Origin: Desulfuromonas sp. AOP6 | Lineage (GTDB): Bacteria; Desulfobacterota; Desulfuromonadia; Desulfuromonadales; SZUA-540 | Direction: 5' to 3' | NCBI RefSeq assembly: GCF_009731355.2 | Contig: NZ_AP022810.1 | Coordinates: 868,001-932,000, forward strand | DNA length: 64,000 nt | Part shown: piece after piece, positions 33,473 to 41,438 of the stretch | Layout of the letters: each line of letters begins with the position of its first letter | How positions within the stretch are numbered: the first letter of the stretch is position 1 | The notes under the pieces: generated by a model | What the model saw: only the letters and a program-made list of their open reading frames with translations | Told to the model about the DNA's origin: nothing | Database searches by the model: none | Translations under genes and position numbers: made by a program

Positions 33473-33501
33473 TTGACTTTTCATGGATCCGGCATTATAA
33501 G
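33473..33501 (+). promoter_or_regulatory. Sigma-70-like promoter of the glucan synthase gene
   Basis: TTGACT (33473-33478), a 17-base spacer, and TATAAG (33496-33501). It lies about 190 bases before the start codon, leaving a leader of roughly 180 bases that contains two hairpins. Confidence 0.6.
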
Positions 33502-33560
33502 CATCTGCGCTGTGCCGGACCTGCGATTCACTCTTTTTTGCTGGATCTAAACTATGTCCA

Positions 33561-33638
33561 TGGACCCCTGGGGTCCAAGTAATAACGCTCACTTAGAAGC
33601 TATGCCTCTTCTTTTCAAGAAGGGGCATTTGTCGTTTT
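33561..33638 (+). promoter_or_regulatory. Structured 5' leader with terminator-like hairpin (possible attenuator)
   Basis: Two elements in the leader. The first is an exact palindrome, TGGACCCC-T-GGGGTCCA (33561-33577). The second is a 12-bp stem with one wobble, ATGCCTCTTCTT (33602-33613) and AAGAAGGGGCAT (33617-33628), with a short T-rich loop, followed by TTGTCGTTTTT. It looks like an intrinsic terminator between promoter and gene, so transcription may be attenuated. I do not recognise a known riboswitch class. Confidence 0.5.
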
Positions 33639-33688
33639 TCCCACGATCGACCATGCCATAAACCTTTCCGAGGTTGTGAAAACAGACT

Positions 33689-36322
33689 ATGCGCAAGAGC
33701 GTTTTTTTTATCGTACTACTGATGCTGGCTGCCAATTCCCTGGGGTGGTATCTGCTGAACCGCCCGATTGAAATTCCGGGCTGGACGGGGAATATTCAGG
33801 GCTTTTCCTTTAGCCCCTATGCCGACGGGCAGAATCCTCTCAAGAAGAGGTATCCGCAGCCCGCTGACATTGCCGGCGATCTTGACAGACTTTCGGGATT
33901 GGCGGCCAGTGTGAGGACCTATTCTTCCACGGATGGACTGGAAAATATCCCCCGCCTGGCTGGTGAGCGTGGGCTCAGGGTGACAGCTGGTGCATGGCTT
34001 GATAAGGACCTGGATAGGAACAGGCGCGAGATCGACCAGTTGGTCGCCAACGCCAACAGCGGATTCGACATCGAGCGCCTCCTTGTGGGCAACGAGTGCC
34101 TGCTGCGAAACGATCTGGGGCTGGTCCAGCTTAAGGCGTATATCGCCGAGGTGCGGGATGCGACAGAACTGCCCGTCAGTACCGCCGAGCCCTGGCATGT
34201 CTGGTTGAAATACCCTGACCTTGCCGATGCGGTCGATTTCATCACCATCCATGTACTGCCCTACTGGGAGGGGATCCCGGCCTCCGAGGCGCCGGCCTGG
34301 ACCATGGAGCGCTATCGTCAGGTGCAGGCGGCTTTTCCGGACAAGAAGGTCATCATTGGCGAGGTAGGCTGGCCAAGTGGTGGCGCCGTTTTTGGCCAGG
34401 CCATCCCTTCCGTGGTGAACCAGGCCCGCTTCGTCAGGGAGTTCCTGGGGCTCGCCGCAGAGGGAAAAATTGATTACTTCCTGATGGAAGCCTTCGATCA
34501 GCCCTGGAAAAAAGCCCTGGAGGGACGGGTCGGCGCGTACTGGGGCATGTTCGACAAGGCAAGACATCTCAAGTATCCCCTGGATGGTCCCATGGTTCCC
34601 AATCCCCTTTGGGGTTGGCAGGCCCTGTTTGCAGGAGTCCTGGCTATTGGCCCCATGATTCTGTTTCTGACCCACTGGCTCAACCTCAGGTTTGCCGGTC
34701 GACTTTTCTTTCCGGCCCTCGTCCAATTGGCTTCATCCCTGTTGGCCTGGACCCTGTTTCTGCCATGGACCAGTGGTTTTAACACGGTCGGGCTCGTGAT
34801 ATGGACCCTGCTTTTGCCTGCCCAGGGATTTTTGCTGATTGTGATTCTGACCAATGGCCTGGAGCTGACGGAGATGCTCTGGATTCAGCACTGGCGCCGC
34901 CGGTTTGTCCCGAGGTCCTTCTCCCCGGAAGCTGCGGTTCCGAAGGTGTCCATTCACCTGGCCATCTACAACGAACCGCCTGAGTTGGTGTTTCAGACCC
35001 TGGACGGTCTGGCCCGCCTCGATTACCCCGACTATGAGGTGCTGGTGGTGGACAACAATACCGCCCGCGAGGAAATCTGGCGTCCCGTCGAAAGTTATTG
35101 CGCCAACCTCGGGCCGAGGTTCCGATTTTTTCATCTACCCAAGTGGCCGGGATACAAAGCGGGAGCCCTGAATTACGCCCTGTCCCAGACCGATCCTGGT
35201 GCAGAAGTCATCGGTGTGATTGACAGCGACTATGTTGTCAGTTCTGATTGGCTACGCTCGCTCGTACCCTATTTTGAAAAAAAGGATGTTGCCTTTGTGC
35301 AGGCACCCCAGGATAACCGGGAGTGGCAGTCCGATCTTTTCAAGACCATGATCAACTGGGAGTACAATGGTTTTTTTCAGATCGGGATGGTCCATCGCAA
35401 TGAACGAAACGCCATCATACAACATGGCACCATGACGTTGGTTCGCCGCGAGGCATTGGAGGGAGTTGGGGCCTGGGGAGAGTGGTGCATCTGTGAAGAC
35501 GCCGAGCTCGGCCTGAGGCTTTTTGCCGCCGGATACGAGGGCGTTTACGTTAACCATATTTTCGGTGTGGGGGTTGTTCCCACCAGCTTTGCCGCCTACA
35601 AGGGGCAGCGTTTCCGTTGGACCTATGGCGCTGTTCAAATCCTGCGGCGGCACTGGCGCACCCTGCTGCTCTGGCGGTCTTCGGGACTGGACCTGGGGCA
35701 GAAATTCCATTTCGTCACCGGTTGGTTCCCCTGGTTCACAGACGCCATGCACCTTGTCTTTACCTTTGCAGGGATATTCTGGACCCTGGGGCTTCTTCTC
35801 TTCCCGGACACCTTCGATATCCCGTTGAAAATATTCCTTCTACCGACCCTGGGGATGTTCCTTTTTAAAATACTTCATGCCCTCCTTCTTTATCGGGCCA
35901 AGGTTTCCTGCACTTTCCTCCAGAGTCTGGGGGCAGCCGTTGCCGGCATGGGCCTGACTCACTCTATTGCCAGGGCGGTGTTCAACGGGCTGTGGACCTC
36001 CAGTAAGCCCTTTCTGCGAACGCCAAAGGGAGAGAATAGGCCTGCGCTTGTGCAGGCGTTCCTGATGGCCTGGGAGGAAGCCCAGATCCTGACCCTGCTT
36101 CTTTTTGCCGCCGTGGTTTTCCTCTGGCGTTACGGCATGACCAGTGGGGATGCTCTCCTCTGGGCAGGACTGCTGACGGTGCAGGCGTTCCCCTATGCGG
36201 CTGCGCTGGCAACGTCCATCGCCGGAAGTATGCCCCGCCTGCATCTGGTGCTGCCAGAGAGGAGATCGGCGGCGCTGCGCTGGTGGTGGCAGCCGAATAC
36301 TCGCAGAACCCCGCTAGGATAG
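33689..36322 (+). CDS. ndvB: GH17-GT2 fusion, NdvB-like beta-(1,3)-glucan synthase
   Basis: An 877-residue membrane protein. Residues ~25-290 resemble a GH17 glycoside hydrolase (RLLVGNECLLRNDL, then KVIIGEVGWPSGG). Membrane helices follow, then a GT2 glycosyltransferase domain: VSIHLAIYNEPPELVFQTLD, VVDNNTAREEIW, VIDSDYVVSSDWL, CEDAELGLRLFAAGYE and KGQRFRWTYGAVQ, matching the D, DxD, ED and Q-x-x-RW signatures. C-terminal membrane helices close the protein. The layout is that of NdvB, which makes cyclic or branched beta-glucans for periplasm or biofilm. The polymer made here is not known. Confidence 0.88.
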   Translation: MRKSVFFIVLLMLAANSLGWYLLNRPIEIPGWTGNIQGFSFSPYADGQNPLKKRYPQPADIAGDLDRLSGLAASVRTYSSTDGLENIPRLAGERGLRVTAGAWLDKDLDRNRREIDQLVANANSGFDIERLLVGNECLLRNDLGLVQLKAYIAEVRDATELPVSTAEPWHVWLKYPDLADAVDFITIHVLPYWEGIPASEAPAWTMERYRQVQAAFPDKKVIIGEVGWPSGGAVFGQAIPSVVNQARFVREFLGLAAEGKIDYFLMEAFDQPWKKALEGRVGAYWGMFDKARHLKYPLDGPMVPNPLWGWQALFAGVLAIGPMILFLTHWLNLRFAGRLFFPALVQLASSLLAWTLFLPWTSGFNTVGLVIWTLLLPAQGFLLIVILTNGLELTEMLWIQHWRRRFVPRSFSPEAAVPKVSIHLAIYNEPPELVFQTLDGLARLDYPDYEVLVVDNNTAREEIWRPVESYCANLGPRFRFFHLPKWPGYKAGALNYALSQTDPGAEVIGVIDSDYVVSSDWLRSLVPYFEKKDVAFVQAPQDNREWQSDLFKTMINWEYNGFFQIGMVHRNERNAIIQHGTMTLVRREALEGVGAWGEWCICEDAELGLRLFAAGYEGVYVNHIFGVGVVPTSFAAYKGQRFRWTYGAVQILRRHWRTLLLWRSSGLDLGQKFHFVTGWFPWFTDAMHLVFTFAGIFWTLGLLLFPDTFDIPLKIFLLPTLGMFLFKILHALLLYRAKVSCTFLQSLGAAVAGMGLTHSIARAVFNGLWTSSKPFLRTPKGENRPALVQAFLMAWEEAQILTLLLFAAVVFLWRYGMTSGDALLWAGLLTVQAFPYAAALATSIAGSMPRLHLVLPERRSAALRWWWQPNTRRTPLG

Positions 36323-36506
36323 GTTGTCCTCTTCCTGGCGTTACGTATCCTCGCCTTTGGGTCGCCATTAAAAAGGCAAAAAGCGGGGTGGGCTTTAGCG
36401 GTAAACAAAAAGTCAGATTGAATCCCCTGTTCCCTTCAGGCACAACCGTCGCATGGCTTGTTCCATGATGGATGCTTGACAAAGAGAACTGTAGCCTTTG
36501 TATCTA

Positions 36507-37331
36507 TCATCCCTTGATCTGCAGAATGCGGCGAGCGCCGTTGAGAACGACTACGCCGATGATGGTGCCGATGATGAGGTCGGGGTAAGGAGAACTGGTC
36601 CAGGCGACGAGTCCGCCTGCGACGATGACGCCGATGTTGGCGATAACGTCGTTCGCGGAAAAAATATAGCTGGCTTTCATATGGGCTCCGCGATCTTTTT
36701 GGCGGGAGACGAGGAACAGGGAAGTGACATTGGCCACCAGCGCCACCAGGCCCATGGCCATCATGAGTCCGGAAATGGGCACGCTTCCCTGAATGAAACG
36801 GCGCAGAACCTCGCTCAAGGCGCCGAGGGCGAGCAGCAGCTGCAGCCATCCCGCAATATGGGCGGCCCGTATCTTGAGCCGGGCGGCTCTCCCCACCGCG
36901 TAGAGAGCCAATCCGTAGACGGCAGCATCGGCAAACATGTCGAGAGAGTCGGCAATGAGGCCGGTGGACTGGGCGAAAAGACCGACTCCCATTTCAGTCA
37001 CAAACATGAAGGCGTTGATGGCCAACAGGACCCAGAGTGTCTTCGCTTCAGCGGCATCACCTGCAGGTACAGCTTCAGGCCCGTCGGCAGCGTCCATGGG
37101 GGTGGATTCGAGGAGTCGTGCGCCCAGGCCCAAGGGTTTCAACTTCTGGAGGATGATCGCCGACTCGCCCGTGTGGATGACGGCGACCTGTCGCTGAGAG
37201 AGGTCAAAGGAGAGGGAGGTGATGCCTTGGGCTCTTTCCAGGGCCATGCGAATAAGGTTCTCTTCGGCGGGACAGTCCATTTTGGGCACGGAAAAAAGAC
37301 TGCGGTGGTGGTTTGCGGCCGGTGTTGTCAC
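36507..37331 (-). CDS. CDF-family cation transporter with N-terminal HMA-like domain
   Basis: A 274-residue protein. Residues ~10-75 resemble a heavy-metal-associated domain (FSVPKMDCPAEENLIRMALE), in which the usual CxxC is reduced to MDCPAEE. Six membrane helices follow, with CDF metal-site motifs TGLIADSLDMFADAAVYGL in helix II and YIFSANDVIANIGVIVAGG in helix V. No cytoplasmic CTD and no His-rich loop are seen. It probably exports a divalent metal. The gene stands alone on the minus strand, convergent with the glucan synthase gene. Confidence 0.85.
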   Translation of the reverse strand: MTTPAANHHRSLFSVPKMDCPAEENLIRMALERAQGITSLSFDLSQRQVAVIHTGESAIILQKLKPLGLGARLLESTPMDAADGPEAVPAGDAAEAKTLWVLLAINAFMFVTEMGVGLFAQSTGLIADSLDMFADAAVYGLALYAVGRAARLKIRAAHIAGWLQLLLALGALSEVLRRFIQGSVPISGLMMAMGLVALVANVTSLFLVSRQKDRGAHMKASYIFSANDVIANIGVIVAGGLVAWTSSPYPDLIIGTIIGVVVLNGARRILQIKG

Positions 37332-37611
37332 GGAAGGAAACCTCCTGGGGTGTGGTTTTTAGGCCCGGTAGGGTACTGAAATGGTATTGTATCGCATGGA
37401 TTAAAAAAGATGGAATGTTTTTTGCTCTTTTGCTCTGTATATAAATAGTGTTCGGCGATTTGACCCGAGTCCAGGATTTCTGGGATGTGCCGGGTCAAAG
37501 GTTTGACAGTTTCTCTTTTAGGGGTGGGTGGCTGTGCCGAAGCGGCCATATGTTTCTGCCGTTGTAAAAAAAAAGATGGCTTACCCATTAGCCCCTGCCA
37601 AGAGGTGCCAC

Positions 37612-38004
37612 ATGGATGAAACACGACCCATTGAAAAGAAACCAGCGTCTGCTTCTGTACCGGAACCCCGTATTCCCGCTCATCTGAAGGTCCGTTTCGG
37701 GGTTGAAGGGGAGAGGGCTCTGGAAGAGTTTTCTGTCAATCTGAGTTCGGGCGGGATGTTTCTCGAAACACAACGTCTGATGCCTCCAGATACACCCCTT
37801 CGCCTGGAATTCGATCTGCCGGCGCCGCGTTGCACCATCCAGTGTCTGGGGCGCGTGGCCTGGGTCAACGAGCTTCGCGCCGACAACCGCTGCAACCCCC
37901 ATCTTCCTGCCGGTATGGGAGTGCAGTTCGTCGATCTGCCGCTGGACGATCTGGCTCTGCTGCGGGAATATATCCGGAGCAACAGGGTTTTGTCCGACTG
38001 GTAG
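37612..38004 (+). CDS. PilZ-domain c-di-GMP-binding protein
   Basis: The start is the ATG with AAGAGGTG upstream, giving MDETRPIEKKPASASVPEPR, 130 residues. The PilZ domain shows an N-terminal basic stretch (PRIPAHLKVRFG), the NLSSGGMFLET (D/N-x-S-x-x-G) motif, and CLGRVAWVNEL and GMGVQFVDLPLDD. Such single-domain proteins bind cyclic di-GMP and change partner activity. The diguanylate cyclase gene follows 150 bases downstream on the same strand, consistent with a c-di-GMP module. Confidence 0.88.
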   Translation: MDETRPIEKKPASASVPEPRIPAHLKVRFGVEGERALEEFSVNLSSGGMFLETQRLMPPDTPLRLEFDLPAPRCTIQCLGRVAWVNELRADNRCNPHLPAGMGVQFVDLPLDDLALLREYIRSNRVLSDW

Positions 38005-38158
38005 GCGCATCCTTTGCCCCTGCGGCGGATCCTGTTTTGTATGAGCTATTTCCTGGTTCTGCAAGAATGTTGGTGCTGGAGGGGTTTTCAGTTATTTTGA
38101 GGTCTGTTTTAAGTTTCGGTTGGTATTGTCGGCCCTGCGCTAAGAGAAGACTGTCCCT

Positions 38159-39469
38159 ATGCAAAAGCCTGGTTTTTTACACGCCAAAGTAACGGAAAGC
38201 GCTATCACCTCGTTTTTCATCTACCTGCTTCTGGTGATGGTGGGATTTGTCTCCGCCGTTTATCTGGGTATTTTCCTCACCAACAAACAGACGATCGAAG
38301 ACGGTCTTCTCACCCAGGGGCGCTGGATCTCTGAGAGTATCATTTTTGCAAGAAACTGGAATTCACGATATGGCGGCGTTTACGTAGAAAAAGGGCCGGG
38401 GACGGAATCCAACCCCTATCTTGTCAACCCCGATTTCAAGGCCGCTGATGGCACGGTTTATACCAAGAAGAACCCGGCCTTGATGGTTCGTGAGATTTCT
38501 GAAATGGTGGCCAAGGAGGGTACTTTTGATTTTCGTATAACCAGTCTCAATCCCGTCAATCCGGGGAATGTACCCGATTCTCTGGAACGGGTTGCTCTGG
38601 CCGGTTTTGCGCATGGCGAAAAAGAGTTTTTTGCCCGCGAGCGCCAAGGGGATGAGATCTATTTTCGTTACATAGCTCCTCTGGTTTTTGAGTCTTCCTG
38701 TCTGGAATGTCACGCGTCTGGCTACGAGGTTGGTGATATCCGCGGAGGCATCAGTGTCCGTTTCAATATCGGCGAGGTTGAGCGGGCTTTGCAGAAAAAC
38801 CTCTATTTCATCGTCGGCCTGGCCATTTTATCTTTTTTTTCCCTCTTTGGTATTATCTACCGACTCGTGCATGGATTGCGTGTCCGGTTGGTCGAAGCGG
38901 AAGACCGTCTGCATCGCCTGGCGGTGACCGACGAGCTGACCGGTCTGAAAAATCGCCGATACCTCATGGAACGGCTGCGGATTGAGATCAAGAGAGCTGT
39001 GCGCTACCAAAAACCTCTTGCCTGCATTATGTTCGATCTGGACCATTTCAAGCGTGTTAACGATTCCTATGGCCACGAGGTGGGTGATCGCGTCCTACGG
39101 ACTGTGGCAGATATTGCCGAACTTTGCCGCCGGGAAAGCGATACCCTGAGCCGGTTCGGTGGCGAGGAATTCATGATCATGTTGCCGGAGACCGACGAAC
39201 AGGGGGCTGCAGCCGTGGCGGAGAGGCTTCGAAAGCAGATCGCTGGAAATTCCATCATGCTGCTGGATGGTCGCGTCTTGCAAATAACGGCCAGTTTTGG
39301 CGTCGCCGGTCTGCGGCAAGTCGAGGGTGGTGTGGAACAGGCGGAGAAAGATTTGTTTTTGCGCGTGGATAACGCCCTTTATGAGGCCAAAGCCAAAGGT
39401 CGCAATCGTGTGATAACGCAAAAGGACAATGCACGGCCGACGACTGACACCGAAACATTTGAGGCGTGA
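38159..39469 (+). CDS. Diguanylate cyclase with heme-binding (DUF3365-type) periplasmic sensor
   Basis: A 436-residue protein: an N-terminal membrane helix (ITSFFIYLLLVMVGFVSAVY), a periplasmic domain with a c-type heme site SSCLECHASG near residues 179-188, a second helix (LYFIVGLAILSFFSLFGIIY), then GGDEF. The cyclase site is RFGGEEF (GGEEF), with DELTGLKNRRYLMERL and FDLDHFKRVND before it. An RxxD inhibitory site is not evident upstream of GGEEF. Expected role: sensing of redox state or a small ligand through heme and synthesis of c-di-GMP from two GTP. Function of the sensor is inferred. Confidence 0.88.
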   Translation: MQKPGFLHAKVTESAITSFFIYLLLVMVGFVSAVYLGIFLTNKQTIEDGLLTQGRWISESIIFARNWNSRYGGVYVEKGPGTESNPYLVNPDFKAADGTVYTKKNPALMVREISEMVAKEGTFDFRITSLNPVNPGNVPDSLERVALAGFAHGEKEFFARERQGDEIYFRYIAPLVFESSCLECHASGYEVGDIRGGISVRFNIGEVERALQKNLYFIVGLAILSFFSLFGIIYRLVHGLRVRLVEAEDRLHRLAVTDELTGLKNRRYLMERLRIEIKRAVRYQKPLACIMFDLDHFKRVNDSYGHEVGDRVLRTVADIAELCRRESDTLSRFGGEEFMIMLPETDEQGAAAVAERLRKQIAGNSIMLLDGRVLQITASFGVAGLRQVEGGVEQAEKDLFLRVDNALYEAKAKGRNRVITQKDNARPTTDTETFEA

Positions 39470-39568
39470 TGGCGTTTGTTGGATTTTATCGGCGGGCGGA
39501 CTTGGCGAGTAATGAATAGGGCAGGCAGTCGCTTAGAGAACGTAGAACAGGAATGAAAGTCGAATCGA

Positions 39569-39928
39569 ATGAAGGATTGGTCGGGAAAAGAACTCTGCTT
39601 CGAGTGCGCCGGTAAGTTGGGCGCCAATATTAATATCGGTCGCAAGATCAAGGGGCGCTGTCATCGTTGCCATAGTGAGCAGACGCTCTTCAAGGTGACC
39701 GATATGCCCGTTCTTCCCGTTGCCGGCGAAGATGTCTGCGAGGAGTGTGGCCATCCTATCGGCACCCACGCCGCCAGTTGCCGCAGTTCGGAGCTGAAGG
39801 TGCTGCTCAATGAACGCCAGGATCTTATCCGGCTGTTGGAGGATGAGGGTGTCTATCAGCCTGATGAACCGTTGGTGGAGCAGCTTCGCCGGTTGCTGCA
39901 AAGAAGTGGCAACGTTCAGCGCCATTAG
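39569..39928 (+). CDS. Small zinc-ribbon-like protein
   Basis: A 119-residue protein with two Cys-rich knuckles: LCFECAGKLG with GRCHRCHSEQ, and VCEECGHPIGTH with SCRSSE, followed by a helical C-terminal tail (RQDLIRLLEDEGVYQPDEPL). Paired CxxC/CxxCH motifs suggest zinc binding; the CHRCH sequence could resemble a heme site, but there is no signal peptide. No known family. Convergent with the DksA-like gene with a ten-base gap. Confidence 0.65.
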   Translation: MKDWSGKELCFECAGKLGANINIGRKIKGRCHRCHSEQTLFKVTDMPVLPVAGEDVCEECGHPIGTHAASCRSSELKVLLNERQDLIRLLEDEGVYQPDEPLVEQLRRLLQRSGNVQRH

Positions 39929-39937
39929 GCGGGCCGG

Positions 39938-40291
39938 CTATTTTCTCTCAGCCGCTCTGGCGCAGTCGATGCACACCAGCGTGGCCGGATCAATCTGCAG
40001 GCGTCCGCTGGGGATTTCTTCTTCACATTTCACACAGGTGCCATAATTGCCTGTTTGCAGGCGGGAAAGGGCGGCGTGAAGCCGCTGCACCTCCTGTTCC
40101 ATGCGGCGGGACGAGGCCTGGGCCATGGCCTGCTGCTGCATGGCGTCCATGCGCGACAGGCGGCCGACCCTGGTCTGGTCCAGTTCCACCGGGTCTCCCC
40201 CTCTGCGCTGCTCTTCCCGGGTCAGCCGTATGGCGGCCAGCCGTTCTTCCAGCAGTCTCCGGTAGTCTTCCAGATTCAGATCGTCACGCAT
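39938..40291 (-). CDS. DksA/TraR-family zinc-finger protein
   Basis: A 117-residue protein with a helical N-terminus (MRDDLNLEDYRRLLEERLAA) and a C-terminal zinc finger (YGTCVKCEEEIPSGRLQIDP, then LVCIDCARAAE; C-x-x-C...C-x-x-C). The family binds RNA polymerase through the secondary channel and alters transcription, often with ppGpp. Full DksA proteins are about 150 residues, so this is a short variant like TraR. The gene is single and convergent with the zinc-ribbon gene. Confidence 0.86.
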   Translation of the reverse strand: MRDDLNLEDYRRLLEERLAAIRLTREEQRRGGDPVELDQTRVGRLSRMDAMQQQAMAQASSRRMEQEVQRLHAALSRLQTGNYGTCVKCEEEIPSGRLQIDPATLVCIDCARAAERK

Positions 40292-40398
40292 TGTTATTTC
40301 CAGTCGCTTCAGGTGGATTAAAGGTGCCTATTGTATAGAAAGATGCCCAGGCTGTAAACTTGGACTAGTTTTCGACACTGTTTCTCTCTGGAGACTCC

Positions 40399-41208
40399 AT
40401 GCCTATCGACAGTCTGCCCGAGGCAAAAAGTCCCTCAATGACGGATAAACGTCATACCGCCCTTGTCCTGCTCACCAACGGCACCACCGATCCGGAAGGG
40501 CTGGCCGTGCTGGAAGAGGTCGATGGCTGGATGCGGCGGCGATTTCCTGACGCCGTCCTCTGCTGGGCCTTCAGTTCGTCCCGCATCCTGGGGGTTCTGC
40601 AAGATCGCGGCTTGGCGGTGCGCAGCCTGCCGCAGACCTTGGCTCACCTGGCTCGCCATGGTTTTGCCGCAGCCGTGGTACAGCCGCTGAGCGTGGCGAC
40701 GACAGGGGAGGCTGTCGCCGCCGCCGGAGACCTGAAGGTGCGGACTGGCCCCCCTCTGCTCGGTGTGCCGACAGCCGTGGCGGCGCTGGTCGATATCCTG
40801 GCCGCCCGTATCGACGTGGCCGAGCCAACGGTAGTGGCCGCCCATGGCAGTGAACACGATGTTGGAGCGCAGCAGCGACTTCAAACGTTGGCTGAAATGC
40901 TGGAAGCCCGTTTTCCGCGGCTGGTTGTGGCGAGCCTACGGGGAGGCCCGGGCACAGCGCCCCTGTCGCGACTTCGTGAGTTGGTGCAGGAGCAGGGGCA
41001 CGTTCACATCGTACCCCTGCTCCTGACCATCGGTCACCATGTTCGCACGGATATTCTTGGCGGGCATCCGCGGAGTTGGCGACATCTGCTGGGCGGAGAT
41101 GTTCGCTGTAGCGAGCCCCTCGGTCGAAATCCGGCGGTTCTGGAGCTTTTTGCCGGACAGATTGAGGCTACCCGGCAGCGCGTCATAAAAGAATTAGAGC
41201 TTTTATAA
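40399..41208 (+). CDS. CbiK-like sirohydrochlorin cobaltochelatase family protein
   Basis: A 269-residue protein with two related halves as in class II chelatases. The N-terminal half has LVLLTNGTTDPEGLAVLEEV, and the C-terminal half has VVAAHGSEHDVGAQQRLQTL (catalytic His position) and VPLLLTIGHHVRTDILGG (second His). The usual opening FGTS of CbiK is TNGTT here. CbiK inserts Co2+ (or Fe2+) into sirohydrochlorin for cobalamin or heme synthesis. No other tetrapyrrole gene is in the window, so the role may differ. An internal ATG 14 codons in is an alternative start. Confidence 0.72.
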   Translation: MPIDSLPEAKSPSMTDKRHTALVLLTNGTTDPEGLAVLEEVDGWMRRRFPDAVLCWAFSSSRILGVLQDRGLAVRSLPQTLAHLARHGFAAAVVQPLSVATTGEAVAAAGDLKVRTGPPLLGVPTAVAALVDILAARIDVAEPTVVAAHGSEHDVGAQQRLQTLAEMLEARFPRLVVASLRGGPGTAPLSRLRELVQEQGHVHIVPLLLTIGHHVRTDILGGHPRSWRHLLGGDVRCSEPLGRNPAVLELFAGQIEATRQRVIKELELL

Positions 41209-41372
41209 TGCTGTTTCCTTTTTACCCCCGCCATCATCCTTTTCCTTCCGTTCAACCCATTGTCTTGTCAATCTTATCTGGGCTTTAATCCCTTGCATCG
41301 CGCAGAATGACTGCGCCTTGGCTATTACATATTCACGTTCTCCCATTTTGTAAAAAAATGTTTTAAAACCAC

Positions 41373-41401
41373 TTGACGTAAACGTAATGCTTGTGTATAG
41401 C
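41373..41401 (+). promoter_or_regulatory. Promoter overlapped by a LiuR/MerR-type operator before the acyl-CoA synthetase
   Basis: TTGACG (41373-41378), a 17-base spacer and TATAGC (41396-41401). The site TTGACGTAAACGTAA (41373-41387), with two ACGT blocks, lies over the -35 box and spacer. It resembles the recognition sequence described for MerR-family LiuR regulators of acyl-CoA degradation genes (about TTTACGTTAACGTAAA). A MerR gene within the same regulon (51154-51567) carries a similar site. Confidence 0.6.
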
Positions 41402-41438
41402 TTGACTTAAGAGTGCAGACAAAAAGGGGGGATTTGTT

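Noticed and set aside
36498-37379. 293-codon plus-strand frame
   Set aside because: Antisense to the CDF transporter with intact metal-site motifs; its product is His/Gly/Asp-rich and looks like a shadow.
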